DNA of 64,000 nt from RH-AL1 sp965198485 (GCA_965198485.1 CBDAPQ010000005.1:3720001-3784000); one strand, 5' to 3'; counted from the stretch's first letter, positions 23,630 through 35,706 are shown. Program-made: numbers and translations. Notes: generated from the letters alone by a model not told the origin.

Positions 23630-24823
23630 ATGAACATCCATGAATACCAGGCCAAGGCGGTGCTGCGGCAGTTCGGCGTGCCGGTGCCGCGCGGCGTCGC
23701 GGTGCTCAAGGCGGAGGATGCCGAGGCGGCGGCAATGGAGCTCGGCGGCCCGGTCTGGGTGGTGAAGAGCCAGATCCACGCCGGCGGGCGTGGCAAGGGC
23801 ACGTTCAAGGAGGCCGCTGCCGGGGGTAAGGGCGGCGTGCGCGTCGTCAAATCCGTCGCGGCGGTGACCGAGGCCGTCGGGCAGATGCTGGGCAACACGC
23901 TGGTGACGCTGCAGACCGGCGCCGAGGGGCGCCAGGTCAACCGCGTCTACGTCGAGGACGGCTCGGCCATCGCCAAGGAGTTCTATCTCTCCATCCTGGT
24001 CGACCGCGAGACCAGCCGCGTCTCCTTCGTCGTCTCGACCGAGGGCGGCATGGACATCGAGGAGGTGGCGGCCCACCACCCCGAGCGCATCACCACCTTC
24101 TCGGTCGATCCGGCGACCGGCGTGCAGCCGCACCACGGCCGCACCGTGGCCAAGGCGCTGGGCCTCGAGGGCGACCAGGCGCGCCAGGTCGCGAAGATCG
24201 TCGCCCAGCTCTACGAGGCCTTCGTCGCCAAGGACATGGCGATGTTGGAGGTCAACCCGCTGATCCTCTCGGCCGAGGGCGACCTGCGCTGCCTCGATGC
24301 CAAGATCTCGTTCGACTCGAACGCGATCTACCGCCACCCCGACGTCGCCGCGCTGCGCGACGAGAGCGAGGAGGACGCCAAGGAGATCGAGGCCTCGAAG
24401 TACGATCTCTCCTATGTCACGCTCAACGGAACGATCGGATGCATGGTGAACGGCGCCGGCCTCGCCATGGCGACGATGGACATCATCAAGCTCTACGGCC
24501 AGGAGCCGGCGAATTTCTTGGACGTCGGCGGCGGCGCCACCAAGGAGAAGGTGACGGCAGCCTTCAAGATCATCACCGCCGACCCCAACGTGAAGGGGAT
24601 CCTCGTCAACATCTTCGGCGGCATCATGAAATGCGACATCATCGCGGAAGGCGTCATCGCCGCGGTGAGGGACGTCGGCCTGAAGGTGCCGCTGGTGGTG
24701 CGCCTCGAAGGCACCAACGTCGAGCTCGGCAAGGCAATCATCGCTAAGTCCGGCCTCAACGTGATTCCCGCCGACGACCTCGACGACGCCGCGCAGAAGA
24801 TCGTCCACGCCATCGCCGCGTAG
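23630..24823 (+). CDS. sucC: Succinate--CoA ligase (ADP-forming) beta subunit
   Basis: 397 residues, the normal length, from ATG 23630 (MNIHEYQAKAVLRQFGVPVP). The ATP-grasp domain contains QIHAGGRGKGTFKEA, EVNPLILSAEGDLRCLDAKI with the Mg-binding residues, NGAGLAMATMDI and VNIFGGIMKCD. It is closer to SucC than to malate-CoA ligase MtkA, whose start and linker differ. It would act in the TCA cycle as the partner of SucD. No sucD follows: the next 300 bp are non-coding and the next gene is unrelated. Long frames open upstream of ATG 23630 are not needed. Confidence 0.95.
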   Translation: MNIHEYQAKAVLRQFGVPVPRGVAVLKAEDAEAAAMELGGPVWVVKSQIHAGGRGKGTFKEAAAGGKGGVRVVKSVAAVTEAVGQMLGNTLVTLQTGAEGRQVNRVYVEDGSAIAKEFYLSILVDRETSRVSFVVSTEGGMDIEEVAAHHPERITTFSVDPATGVQPHHGRTVAKALGLEGDQARQVAKIVAQLYEAFVAKDMAMLEVNPLILSAEGDLRCLDAKISFDSNAIYRHPDVAALRDESEEDAKEIEASKYDLSYVTLNGTIGCMVNGAGLAMATMDIIKLYGQEPANFLDVGGGATKEKVTAAFKIITADPNVKGILVNIFGGIMKCDIIAEGVIAAVRDVGLKVPLVVRLEGTNVELGKAIIAKSGLNVIPADDLDDAAQKIVHAIAA

Positions 24824-25139
24824 GAAAGTAGACGGCGGCCGTTTCGGTGCGCACCGAGCCGGCCGGATCGCCTTGGTTGCGGCACGTGCCTTGCGCCGGC
24901 GTCCAGGCATGAAAACCTGTTTCGTTCCGAAACAGACCTGCGCCGCGTCGGGAACGAGCCGGGCGGCGCGAAGATTTCACCATTGTTGACGCGTCCGCTT
25001 CTGGGTCAGGCGCGCTTCGTTGCTGACGTTGATCACGGCACTCCAAAGCAAAGTCACCAATTAAGTGGTTAAAAATGTGTTGCAAGCCCTACGAGCCTCG
25101 TGAAATAGAAGTTGTGGAGTTCGAGTGGGGTGTGCTGAC
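24824..25139. other. Intergenic spacer downstream of sucC
   Basis: About 316 bp without a gene. A small perfect palindrome, CTGTTTCG and CGAAACAG around TTC, lies at 24917-24935; it has no T-run and may be an operator or weak terminator. The right 80 bp are lower in GC and may hold the promoter of the His-rich protein gene. Confidence 0.5.
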
Positions 25140-25529
25140 ATGCGTAGGATTGCTAATGCTCTGATGGCGACTGCCGCAGGCAGTTGGATGCTTTGCGGTG
25201 CGGCGACCGGCGCCAGCGCGCACCATCGGCCCGGCTGCAGCGCCTGCGGGCCGATCACGCCGGTGACGATCTACAAGACCGTCCATCCGCAGCAATTCGT
25301 GACCAAGTATCACGACGTCTCGAAGACGCACCTCGTGCACCGCGTCCGCCGCGTCACGACGGTCGTCCGCGTGCAGCCGATCCTCCACATCCACGAGGTG
25401 ACGCGCGTGCATCACCACACCATCGTCACCGTCAGCAACGCCTACAATCGCGAGACGGAGCACCTGTCGCCGATCCGCATGGTCACGCGCAGCGTCGAGA
25501 ACCTCTACAGCTGCGGTTGCCGGCCGTAG
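25140..25529 (+). CDS. Secreted His-rich protein, possible metal binder
   Basis: 129 residues from ATG 25140 (MRRIANALMATAAGSWMLCG); the signal peptide ends near ATGASA. The mature protein has HHRPGCSACGPITP (a Cys-x-x-Cys), many His spread over alternating beta-like segments (HLVHRVRRV, ILHIHEVTRVHHHTIV) and a C-terminal CGC. No named family was recognised. The repeated His pattern and the paired Cys suggest metal binding or a disulfide-stabilised surface protein; this is inference. Confidence 0.72.
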   Translation: MRRIANALMATAAGSWMLCGAATGASAHHRPGCSACGPITPVTIYKTVHPQQFVTKYHDVSKTHLVHRVRRVTTVVRVQPILHIHEVTRVHHHTIVTVSNAYNRETEHLSPIRMVTRSVENLYSCGCRP

Positions 25530-25557
25530 CAATGGGGCGAGAGCAAGGCCCGCTGTT

Positions 25558-25630
25558 GCGGACTTGCTCCACTATCTGTCGTCGCTACGCTTCTCTTGCT
25601 GGAGCAAGTCCGCACTAGCGGACTTGCTCT
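25558..25630. repeat. Inverted repeat between convergent genes (repeat family C)
   Basis: GCGGACTTGCTCCA (25558-25571) and its complement (25600-25613) form a 14-bp stem. A third copy of the arm follows at 25618-25630. It can serve as a bidirectional terminator for the flanking convergent genes. A related sequence lies at 47290-47350. Confidence 0.6.
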
Positions 25631-26474
25631 ATTGCGACGCCGTCTCGGCTTCCGCCTTCTCCTGCGCGTCGGCCCAGCCCTGCCGACCCCAGAGGCGCAC
25701 CGTCACCTCGGCGCTGCCGTCAGCGACAGTGATGCGGTTGTAGGCATTGGGCTCGTCGCCGCGCAGGCGGGTCGAGGTGGCCGAGCCGGCCTGCACGGCG
25801 AGCAGGCGCGGGCCTGAACGGCGCCCGCTACGGTCGACCGAGACGTCGGCGGCGGCGGCATCCGCATCCGCGTCGGCGAAGCGGGCGTAATGACGGTGGA
25901 GATGCCCGGCGAGCGTCAGCCCGACACCCTGGCGGCGGAAGGCGGCGAGCGCCGCGCCGGCATTTCCGACGAGCCGCGCCTCCGCATCCCAGGGCGGCGG
26001 CATGAACGGGTGATGCCCGACCACGATCTTGAAGAGATGCCGCGGCATCGCCGCCAGCCGGGCCTCGGCGCGCGCGATCTGCCGCCGCCGGATCGTTCCG
26101 TGAGACCAGTCGCGCTCGGGCGCCCAGATCCGCACCGTGTTGAGGCAGACGACGCCGATCTCCTCGTCCACGAAGGTCGGCTCGGTGTCCGCCGCGATCG
26201 CTGCGCGGTAGCGATCGAAGGGCCTGAAGAAGCGCTGCATCAGGTGGTAGGGCGAGATGTCGTGGTTGCCCGGCACGCCGACCCACGGCTTCGGCAGCCT
26301 CGCCATGAAGGCGCGGGCCTCGGCATATTCGAAGCGGCGCGCCGCCATCGTGAAGTCGCCGGAGGCGACGATCAGGTCGGGGCGCCATGCCACGAGGTCG
26401 GCGGCCAGCGCGGCCACCACTTCGGGATCGGTGCGGCCGAAATGCAGGTCGGAGATCTGAGCGATGCGCCTCAT
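25629..26474 (-). CDS. Calcineurin-like metallophosphoesterase
   Basis: 281 residues. Metal-binding motifs of the family are in order: ISDLHFG (residues 7-13), VASGDFTMA, VPGNHDIS, VVGHHPFMPPP and LAGHLHRHYARF. Such enzymes are di-metal hydrolases acting on cyclic nucleotides, UDP-diacylglucosamine or other phosphoesters; the substrate here is unknown. The start ATG 26474 overlaps the stop of the preceding lipid kinase gene (ATGA), so the two are translationally coupled. This pairing suggests a role in phospholipid metabolism, by inference. Confidence 0.92.
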   Translation of the reverse strand: MRRIAQISDLHFGRTDPEVVAALAADLVAWRPDLIVASGDFTMAARRFEYAEARAFMARLPKPWVGVPGNHDISPYHLMQRFFRPFDRYRAAIAADTEPTFVDEEIGVVCLNTVRIWAPERDWSHGTIRRRQIARAEARLAAMPRHLFKIVVGHHPFMPPPWDAEARLVGNAGAALAAFRRQGVGLTLAGHLHRHYARFADADADAAAADVSVDRSGRRSGPRLLAVQAGSATSTRLRGDEPNAYNRITVADGSAEVTVRLWGRQGWADAQEKAEAETASQ

Positions 26475-27358
26475 GCGGACCATGGGGCGAGAACGGTCAA
26501 GGCCTTGGGGCGGATCGTGTAGCGCAGCGGCGCCTCGATGAGCCGGACCTCGCCGTCGTTCATCACACGAAGTGCCCGCTGCGACGCGGCGAGGTCGAGC
26601 GTCTCGACGACGCTGCGCTCGAGGCCGGGCAGCCGGTGCCAATGGCCGATCGCGACCCCGGACGCCAGGCGCAGCGTGCGCCAGAGCGAGAGCTTGCGCA
26701 GCAGGTAGACGGTGAGCCGTCCGCCATCGAGCGGCTCGCGCATCAGGATCTCGCCGCGCCGCTCGACGAAATCGTTGTTGACGACCGCCAGCAGGTGCAG
26801 CCGCCATGGCTCCTCGCCGCCGTCGATCTTGGCCGTCAGCTCGGTACGCGGATAGCGCCGGAGGTGTCGCGCGAAGCCGCCGAAGAAGCGCGCGACCCCG
26901 CGCCCATCGAGACCCTCCCGTTGCGCCTCGCGGTGCCTGGCCATGCGAGCCGGCATCCCGATCATCGAGCTGGTGATGAAGACGTGGCCGTTGACGTCGC
27001 CGAGGTCGATGCGGCGCGCTGCGCCGTCGCGGACCACGGCGATCGCCGCGTCGAGGGCGAGCGGCACGCCGAGATCCTTGGCCAGGAGGTTCATGGTGCC
27101 CAACGGGAGCACGCCGAGCGGCAGGTCGCGCCCGGCCATCACGCTCGCCGCGCAGGCCATCGTGCCGTCGCCGCCGGCGACCACCAGGGCGGCGATGCCC
27201 GGCAATCCCGCCGCGGCCTGCAGCCGCGCCGGCAGCTCGGCATCGGGGTCGGGCTCGGACACGGCCTCCAGCCCTGCCGCCGCGACCTTCTCGCGGACGA
27301 CCTTCGGCGTGTGATCACCGGAGCCGGCGCTCGCGTTCACGACGAGTGCGATACGCAT
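26471..27358 (-). CDS. Diacylglycerol kinase family protein (LCB5/YegS-like)
   Basis: 295 residues starting MRIALVVNASAGSGDHTPKV. The nucleotide-binding GGDGTM and VLPLGTMNLLAKDLG segments are those of the DAGK catalytic domain. The C-terminal beta-sandwich includes VVNNDFVERRGEILMREPLD. The family phosphorylates diacylglycerol, sphingoid bases or related lipids with ATP. It is first in a two-gene operon with the phosphoesterase, sharing ATGA. Confidence 0.93.
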   Translation of the reverse strand: MRIALVVNASAGSGDHTPKVVREKVAAAGLEAVSEPDPDAELPARLQAAAGLPGIAALVVAGGDGTMACAASVMAGRDLPLGVLPLGTMNLLAKDLGVPLALDAAIAVVRDGAARRIDLGDVNGHVFITSSMIGMPARMARHREAQREGLDGRGVARFFGGFARHLRRYPRTELTAKIDGGEEPWRLHLLAVVNNDFVERRGEILMREPLDGGRLTVYLLRKLSLWRTLRLASGVAIGHWHRLPGLERSVVETLDLAASQRALRVMNDGEVRLIEAPLRYTIRPKALTVLAPWSA

Positions 27359-27578
27359 TGTTGTTCCTCGGCACGATCAGCGCCATAGGACAAGGATACG
27401 TCGTGCGTATGTCAGTCGAGGCCGGATTGTGCACTTGGCAGGTCGGGTTGGCCGGTCCGGTCGCGTTCGCTCCAGCGTGGAGACGAGGTCCGACGCCGGA
27501 GACATTCCAGCAGCCTCGGTCCGGATCTCACCCGTTTGGGTCACGACGGGGCCGAGCCGGTCCTCTATCGATCGTCTC

Positions 27579-27842
27579 ATGGCGCGTGGCCCGATCCTCA
27601 AACCCTACCTTTTCTGCGTCGCCACGAGGCGGGAAAGGTTTTCCGTCGGCTTCAAGGCCGTGGACGATGCCGCTGCCCTGGCGCACGCCTCGCGATGGCT
27701 CGCCAACAACCCTGTCGACGAGGACGGCACCAGCAGGGTGATCGGACCCGACGGTCGCGACGTCGCGCGGGTGCCGCCGACCGCCGGCCTCGACATGGCA
27801 GGCGCCGTCCCGGCGACGCCTGACTGCGGCGTGGGACGCTGA
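27579..27842 (+). CDS. Small hypothetical protein (87 aa)
   Basis: Starts MARGPILKPYLFCVATRRER, then FSVGFKAVDDAAALAHASRW and a Pro/Gly-rich tail. No family recognised. The first 60 residues have a plausible beta-beta-helix layout. The upstream open frame (to 27429) is Arg/Ser-rich and unlikely to be coding. The about 220 bp between this gene and the lipid kinase hold no other gene. Confidence 0.5.
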   Translation: MARGPILKPYLFCVATRRERFSVGFKAVDDAAALAHASRWLANNPVDEDGTSRVIGPDGRDVARVPPTAGLDMAGAVPATPDCGVGR

Positions 27843-27875
27843 TCCGCGTCTCTGGACGCGCCGAGGCGATGCGGT

Positions 27876-28892
27876 TCAGTCGCGCACCTGCAGCGGCGCC
27901 GGCACGGCCAGCCCGGGCGGGATCGGGAACAGGCTCGTCTCGAGGCGGCGGACCGCGTCGGGATCGCTCGCGGCCTTGTCGGGGTGCAGGATCGCCGCGA
28001 GCGCGACGGCGCCGACGAGGCGGTTGAGCGAGGGCGCCCCGGTCAGCACCTTGTAGGGCTCTCCGGCATCGAGCACGAACCTGGTGCCTTTGGGCAGGGC
28101 AGCCCGCAGCGGCGATCGCAGCGCCTCGAGGTCGGAAACGACGACCACCGCCGGCTTCAGCGCCACCACGGCGTCGATGTCCATGCGGCGGAACGTGCCG
28201 CCGCCGCCCGCGACGACGTTGCGGCCGCCGGCGAGGCGGATCGGCTCGTCGAAGGAGGTGCCGGCGCGCACCGCGCTGAGGCCGTCGGCGCCGCGGGCGA
28301 CGTAGACGGCGACGCGCTCGGCCTCGGGCAGCGAGCCGAAGGGCTTGAGCCTGTCCAGCACCTGCTGCGCCGCGCTCGCCACCGCCTCGCCGCGCTCGAC
28401 CTCGCCGAGCGGCTTGGCCAGCTCACGCGCCACCTTCGGCACGTCGGCGAGATCGCCGGAGAAGAGCACCGCCGGCACATGCAGCTCCTGCGCGATCTTC
28501 TCGTCGGCGGCGACGTAGCGCGGCGACAGGCTGCCGTAATCGACCACCAGCCCCGGCTTCAGCGCCGCCACGGTGGCGACGTCGCCGGGCGCGGAACTGC
28601 GCGTCAGCATGGCGACCTGCGGCAGGGCGGCGACCTTGGCGTCGACGTACATCGCGTGGTCGGGACCGAACCCCTCGACCAGAGCCCCGAGCTTGTCGGG
28701 CGCGATCGCCTGCAGGAGGATCTGCGCCGGCGCGCCGGCCGGGACCGCGACGGACACGGGTGCGGCCACCTCCTGCGAGCGGCCGGTCGAATCGACGAGC
28801 GGCTCGGCGTGGAGCGAAGCCGACGCGGGCGCAGCAAAAGCAAGTGACACGGCGGCAACACGGGGCCAATAACCGAGACCGCGCGCGGACAC
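27876..28892 (-). CDS. Periplasmic substrate-binding protein (BtuF/FhuD/hemin type)
   Basis: About 338 residues. GTG 28892 puts a signal peptide (GYWPRVAAVSLAFAAPASAS) at the N-terminus; an ATG at 28955 would add a charged extension and overlap the divergent gene. The two-lobe class III binding protein is supported by LVDSTGRSQEVAAPVSVAVP, TVAALKPGLVVDYGSLSPR, a long bridging helix (AAQQVLDRLKPFGSLPEAER) and DIDAVVALKPAVVVVSDLEA. The ligand could be corrinoid, heme or siderophore. No permease or ATPase gene is adjacent, and flanking genes are unrelated, so it is an orphan component here. Confidence 0.8.
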   Translation of the reverse strand: MSARGLGYWPRVAAVSLAFAAPASASLHAEPLVDSTGRSQEVAAPVSVAVPAGAPAQILLQAIAPDKLGALVEGFGPDHAMYVDAKVAALPQVAMLTRSSAPGDVATVAALKPGLVVDYGSLSPRYVAADEKIAQELHVPAVLFSGDLADVPKVARELAKPLGEVERGEAVASAAQQVLDRLKPFGSLPEAERVAVYVARGADGLSAVRAGTSFDEPIRLAGGRNVVAGGGGTFRRMDIDAVVALKPAVVVVSDLEALRSPLRAALPKGTRFVLDAGEPYKVLTGAPSLNRLVGAVALAAILHPDKAASDPDAVRRLETSLFPIPPGLAVPAPLQVRD

Positions 28893-28953
28893 GGCTCGCC
28901 TGCGCCGACCGTCGCTGTCATCGCACCGCCATGCAGGAAGACTACGCTTTGCC

Positions 28954-30096
28954 ATGATCCTGCCGACCTTTCTTTGCGCGCTCGCTGTCTTCTTCATCGG
29001 GATGCACCTCGGTACGCTCGCGATCGCCTATCTGCGCTGCCGCCCGACGCGCGCGGCGCGGGTGGCGGCGAGCCTGCCGCCGGTCACCGTCGTGCGTCCG
29101 CTGTGCGGGATTGAGACCTTCTCGCAGCGGACCATCCATGCCGCTTTCGCGATGGATTATCCACAGTTCGAACTGTTGTTCTGCGTCGCGCGCGACGACG
29201 ACGCCATCATCTCGTTGGTCGAGGCGGCCATTGCCGCCAATCCTCACGTGCCGGCGCGGCTCCTCCTCGGCGACGATCCCATCAGCATCAACCCCAAGCT
29301 CAACAACATGGTGAAGGGCTGGCGCGAGGCCAGCTACCCGTGGATCGCCTTCATTGATTCCAACGTGCTGGTGCCCCCGGCCGTGATCCGCAACATCGTC
29401 GGCGCCTGGCGCGACGATACCGGGCTCGTCACCGCGCCGCCGGTCGGGATCCTGCCCGACGGCTTCGGCGCGACGCTCGAATGCGCCTTCCTCAACACGC
29501 ACGAGGCGCGCTGGCAGTACGTGATGGACGCGTTCGGCGCCGGCTACGCCCAGGGCAAGACGCTGTTCTACCGCAAGGCCGATCTCGATCGCTCCGGAAT
29601 GCGCGAGCTCGCCGCCGAGCCGGCCGAGGATGCGGCCTCGACCAAGATGGTGCGCGGCCTCGGTCTGCGTGTCCGCCTGGCGCCGCCTTCGCCGCAGCCG
29701 CTCGGTGCGCGCAAGGTCGGGGACGTCTGGGGTCGGCAGCTGCGCTGGGCGCGCCTGCGCCGCGCGACCTTTCCGCTGGAGTTCTTCCCCGAGATCCTGG
29801 CCGGCACGGTGATCCCGGTGCTCAGCGTCGTGGCCGCCTGCCTCGCCGCCGGCGTTCCGGTTGCGCCGTGGCTCGCCGGCTACCTCATCGTCTGGTACGG
29901 CGCCGAGCTGGCGCTCGCCGCCGGCTGCCGCTGGCCGTTCGGCCCGACGACGCTGCCGGCGCTCGTCGCACGCGACCTGCTGCTGCCGGCGCTCTGGGTC
30001 GGCGCGTTCACCGGCTCGTCCTTCACCTGGCAGGGCAATGCCGTGAAGATGGAGAGGTCCACCAAGGTCAAGCCGACGCTGCGGCCCCGCTCCTGA
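28954..30096 (+). CDS. GT21/GT2-type membrane glycosyltransferase (ceramide glucosyltransferase-like)
   Basis: 380 residues. An N-terminal membrane helix (PTFLCALAVFFIGMHLGTLA) precedes the catalytic domain: VTVVRPLCGIE, RDDDAIISLVEAAI, FIDSNVLVPP (Asp of the metal site), and the Q/RxxRW motif in RQLRWARLRRATFPLEFF. Two or three C-terminal membrane segments follow. The layout matches ceramide glucosyltransferase-like enzymes, which in alphaproteobacteria make glucosylceramide, glycosyl-diacylglycerols or hopanoid glycosides (HpnI-like). Which lipid is glycosylated here is unknown. Its ATG at 28954 is divergent from the substrate-binding protein gene. Confidence 0.88.
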   Translation: MILPTFLCALAVFFIGMHLGTLAIAYLRCRPTRAARVAASLPPVTVVRPLCGIETFSQRTIHAAFAMDYPQFELLFCVARDDDAIISLVEAAIAANPHVPARLLLGDDPISINPKLNNMVKGWREASYPWIAFIDSNVLVPPAVIRNIVGAWRDDTGLVTAPPVGILPDGFGATLECAFLNTHEARWQYVMDAFGAGYAQGKTLFYRKADLDRSGMRELAAEPAEDAASTKMVRGLGLRVRLAPPSPQPLGARKVGDVWGRQLRWARLRRATFPLEFFPEILAGTVIPVLSVVAACLAAGVPVAPWLAGYLIVWYGAELALAAGCRWPFGPTTLPALVARDLLLPALWVGAFTGSSFTWQGNAVKMERSTKVKPTLRPRS

Positions 30097-30131
30097 GCCA
30101 AGCGCCGAAGGTCGGGCGCCGATCCCGGTAG

Positions 30132-30292
30132 AGTGGAGCCGATGACGTCGTCTTTCCGGGGCGGCGCAGCCGAGCCCGGAACCCAGGACAACGCGCTCGC
30201 TTGGATCGAGCGGCATCGTTCCGCCTCTACTTTGACCGCGTTGTCATGGCTTCCGGGCTCGCCTTCGGCGCGCCGGAATGACGGACGCGGCG
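30132..30292. repeat. Dispersed repeat family B, copy 1
   Basis: About 160 bp closely similar to 35901-36082, sharing GATCGAGCGGCATCGTTCCG and the segment with TTCCGGGCTCGCCTTCGGCG. Outer parts pair as an inverted repeat (TCTTTCCGGG.../...CGCCGGAATGAC). No gene is seen in 30097-30323. Confidence 0.7.
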
Positions 30293-30323
30293 TGGCCGTG
30301 GGTCATCTCCGCCGGGATGCGCT

Positions 30324-30638
30324 CTAGCGCCGGCTGTATCCTATTCCCGGGCGCGGCTTGCGGGCCAGCGCCAGGATCACCAGTCCGAGCACGCCCAGCA
30401 CCGCCCAGGTCGGCAGCAGGAACACGCTGGCCAGGACAGGGTCCCACAGCAGCGGCGCTTTCGCGACGACGAAGGCGTGCAGATGCTCGAATCCCTCGGG
30501 CGAGATCCTGGACAGGGTGTCGCCGAACGGGTGCAGCACGATCCTGTTGGCCGCCACCGACGTCGTGCCGTCGATGATGATCGCGGCGAACGCCGCGGCG
30601 AGACAGGCCAGGCCGAACAGGCGAAACAGCAGTCGCAT
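30324..30638 (-). CDS. Small inner-membrane protein (104 aa)
   Basis: Starts MRLLFRLFGLACLAAAFAAI, the first transmembrane helix. A loop with HPFGDTLSRISPEGFEHLHA follows, then a second helix (VFLLPTWAVLGVLGLVILAL) and a basic C-terminus (ARKPRPGIGYSRR). Two-helix proteins of this kind are widespread in Rhizobiales without known function. Base composition is native. Confidence 0.72.
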   Translation of the reverse strand: MRLLFRLFGLACLAAAFAAIIIDGTTSVAANRIVLHPFGDTLSRISPEGFEHLHAFVVAKAPLLWDPVLASVFLLPTWAVLGVLGLVILALARKPRPGIGYSRR

Positions 30639-30800
30639 GCGGCGCGATCCAGCCCGTCGAGGACGCGCGAGAGCCGCGCGGTGGAGGCCGCTCTAGGCTC
30701 GCCGCGCGCCGCCGTCAAACCGAGGCTGGCGCGACGTCCGGTTCTGCGGGGTCGATCCGACAAGGACAAGCGCGGCGGGTCGGCAACGGCGGACGTCGCG

Positions 30801-31526
30801 CTACTCGATCGCCCAGCTCGCCTCGACCTCGGCCGACAGCGTCGCCGTGCCGGGCTCCACGTCCATCGTCGCCGGGCCGGCGTTGCGCGCGCGCACCACG
30901 GGCCGTACCGCCACCGCACGGTCCGGCCGCTCGACGGAGAGCAGCCGCCCGAGTCTGACACCCGCGGCCGCCGCGAAGGTCTCGGCCTGGTGGCGGGCGT
31001 CGCGCATGGCGTCGCCGCGCAGCTTGTCCTGGATCGGCTCGGGATGCGCCACGGAGAAGGACACGCCGCCGAACGTCTCGGCGCCCTTCCCGATCAGCAA
31101 GCCGGTGAGGCTGCCGATGCGCTCGAGCTCGTTGACGCGGATGCGCAGGTCGTGCGAGGCGCGGAAGCCCTTGAGCTCGCTGCGCGAGGTGCCGTCGGGG
31201 CCCCGCACCATCTCCTGCTCCTGGGACAGGTTCACGCCGGTGGTGGCGATGTCCTGCGGCTTGATCCCGGCCGTCTTGGCGGCATCGATCACGTCCTTGA
31301 CCCGCCGCGCCGCCTCGTCCCAGGCCTCCTGCGCCGTCGGCTTCGCGACGCTGACGCCGACGCGGATCTCCGCCTGGTCCGGGACCACCGCCGACGCCGC
31401 CGTGCCGGTCACGGTGATGTGCGGGGTGTCGTCGAGCGAGGGCTGATCGTCGTCCTGCGCGCGGGCCGCCGAGGCGAGGGCGAGACCGGCGACGAGACCG
31501 AGCGCGGCGACAGGGGTGAGACGCAT
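30801..31526 (-). CDS. SIMPL domain (DUF541) periplasmic protein
   Basis: 241 residues with a signal peptide (PVAALGLVAGLALASAARA). The SIMPL/DUF541 features are ITVTGTAASAVVPDQAEIRV, GIKPQDIATTGVNLSQEQE, SVAHPEPIQDKLRGDAMRDA and a C-terminal ATLSAEVEASWAIE. Family members form oligomeric rings in the periplasm or outer membrane and are linked to oxidative or envelope stress; the molecular role is not settled. Single gene. Confidence 0.92.
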   Translation of the reverse strand: MRLTPVAALGLVAGLALASAARAQDDDQPSLDDTPHITVTGTAASAVVPDQAEIRVGVSVAKPTAQEAWDEAARRVKDVIDAAKTAGIKPQDIATTGVNLSQEQEMVRGPDGTSRSELKGFRASHDLRIRVNELERIGSLTGLLIGKGAETFGGVSFSVAHPEPIQDKLRGDAMRDARHQAETFAAAAGVRLGRLLSVERPDRAVAVRPVVRARNAGPATMDVEPGTATLSAEVEASWAIE

Positions 31527-31708
31527 GAAGCAAGCTCCGAGAGGGGTCGCGCCTAGGCGAAGAGCTGGGCTTTTTGCGGGTGCCGAGGACTCGCCCGTAG
31601 GACCTCGGCCGAAGCTGGACAGAAGACCTCGGACGGCTGCACTGAGGTCGAGATATCCGACCTCTGGTGCCGGTTGTCACCGGCAGTTCCGTCCTTGGAA
31701 AGATCGGC

Positions 31709-32066
31709 ATGGACGACCGTACCGACTCAAGAACAGACAACCTCTACGAGCGCGACTTCTACAGCTGGACGCAGGAGCAGGCTGCGTTGCTGAAGGAGGG
31801 CCGGATCTCGTCCGCCGATATCGCGAACATCGTCGAGGAGTTGGAAACGTTGGGACGCTCGGAACTCGGTGCCCTCGTGTCCGCATACAAGCTCGTCGCG
31901 CACCATCTTTTCAAGCTGACGTACGCGGCAGACGAGATGCGGCGAACGAGACCGGGCTCGCATAGAGCGTTTGCCTGCGAAGCCGCCCTTCACCCGGGAG
32001 GAGGCGGAAACCGGCGAGTTTTTCCCGGCGTCGTCGCCGGATGACAAGTCTCCTTTGGGGGACTGA
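31709..32066 (+). pseudogene. DUF29-family remnant with internal deletion
   Basis: From ATG 31709 the frame encodes NLYERDFYSWTQEQAALLKE and ADIANIVEELETLGRSELGA, typical of DUF29. After HHLFKLTYAADE the family's middle is missing. In another frame (about 31966-32064) the expected C-terminal signature reappears: LPAKPPFTREEAETGEFFPA up to TGA 32064-32066. Roughly 35-40 residues are deleted and the frame is lost. DUF29 proteins are common in cyanobacteria and alphaproteobacteria, with unknown function. Confidence 0.6.
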
Positions 32067-32117
32067 CCGGAGCTGACGCTCACGCTAAGCGTTCAAAGGG
32101 TTGAATTACCGGATGAC

Positions 32118-32136
32118 ATAGGTATATATACCCTAT
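32118..32136. promoter_or_regulatory. AT-rich palindrome upstream of polA
   Basis: GGTATATATACC (32121-32132) is a perfect 12-bp palindrome, extended by ATA and TAT on its sides, in otherwise GC-rich DNA. It may be the -10 region of the polA promoter and/or an operator. An AGGAGGT lies at about 32156-32162, just before a GTG at 32167. Confidence 0.45.
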
Positions 32137-32382
32137 GCCGTTGCAGGTTCAACCCAGGAGGTCATTGTGATCGGAGCTTGCCAGGACGCGGGTCATCCCG
32201 TTCACCGCGCCGTCTGTGCCTACCAGCCGCCCGAGCCGCCGACGGGTCCGACGCCGTTGCAGCGGATGCGCGAGACGCTCCGCCTCCGCTTCGGAACGCC
32301 TCACCCGGACGAGCCGCGCGATGCCGAAGAGTCGGAGCCGCCGGACTGTCGAAGCGGCGTGCGACCGGTTATGGTCGAGGCC

Positions 32383-35544
<3,162 letters not shown>

Positions 35545-35706
35545 GGGCGAGGGGCAGAGGACGCCATTGCGAGCGAAGCGATCAATCCAGGAGCATGATG
35601 TGAAACGTTGCTTATCCTACTTGATTCATTGAGGCCCGCGACTCCTTGGTTGCCTCGCATCCGTCTTCCTTTCCATTGCGCTTCCAGATTTCTACGTCCC
35701 GAAGCC
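35545..35706. other. Non-coding spacer after polA
   Basis: No gene is seen between the polA stop and the repeat block; including the repeats, the gene-free stretch reaches 36165. Confidence 0.4.

Noticed and set aside
28953..28956. Overlapping divergent start codons (CATG) of the substrate-binding protein and glycosyltransferase genes
   Set aside because: The minus-strand ATG at 28955 gives a charged extension before the signal peptide; GTG 28892 fits better, so the overlap is probably not real.
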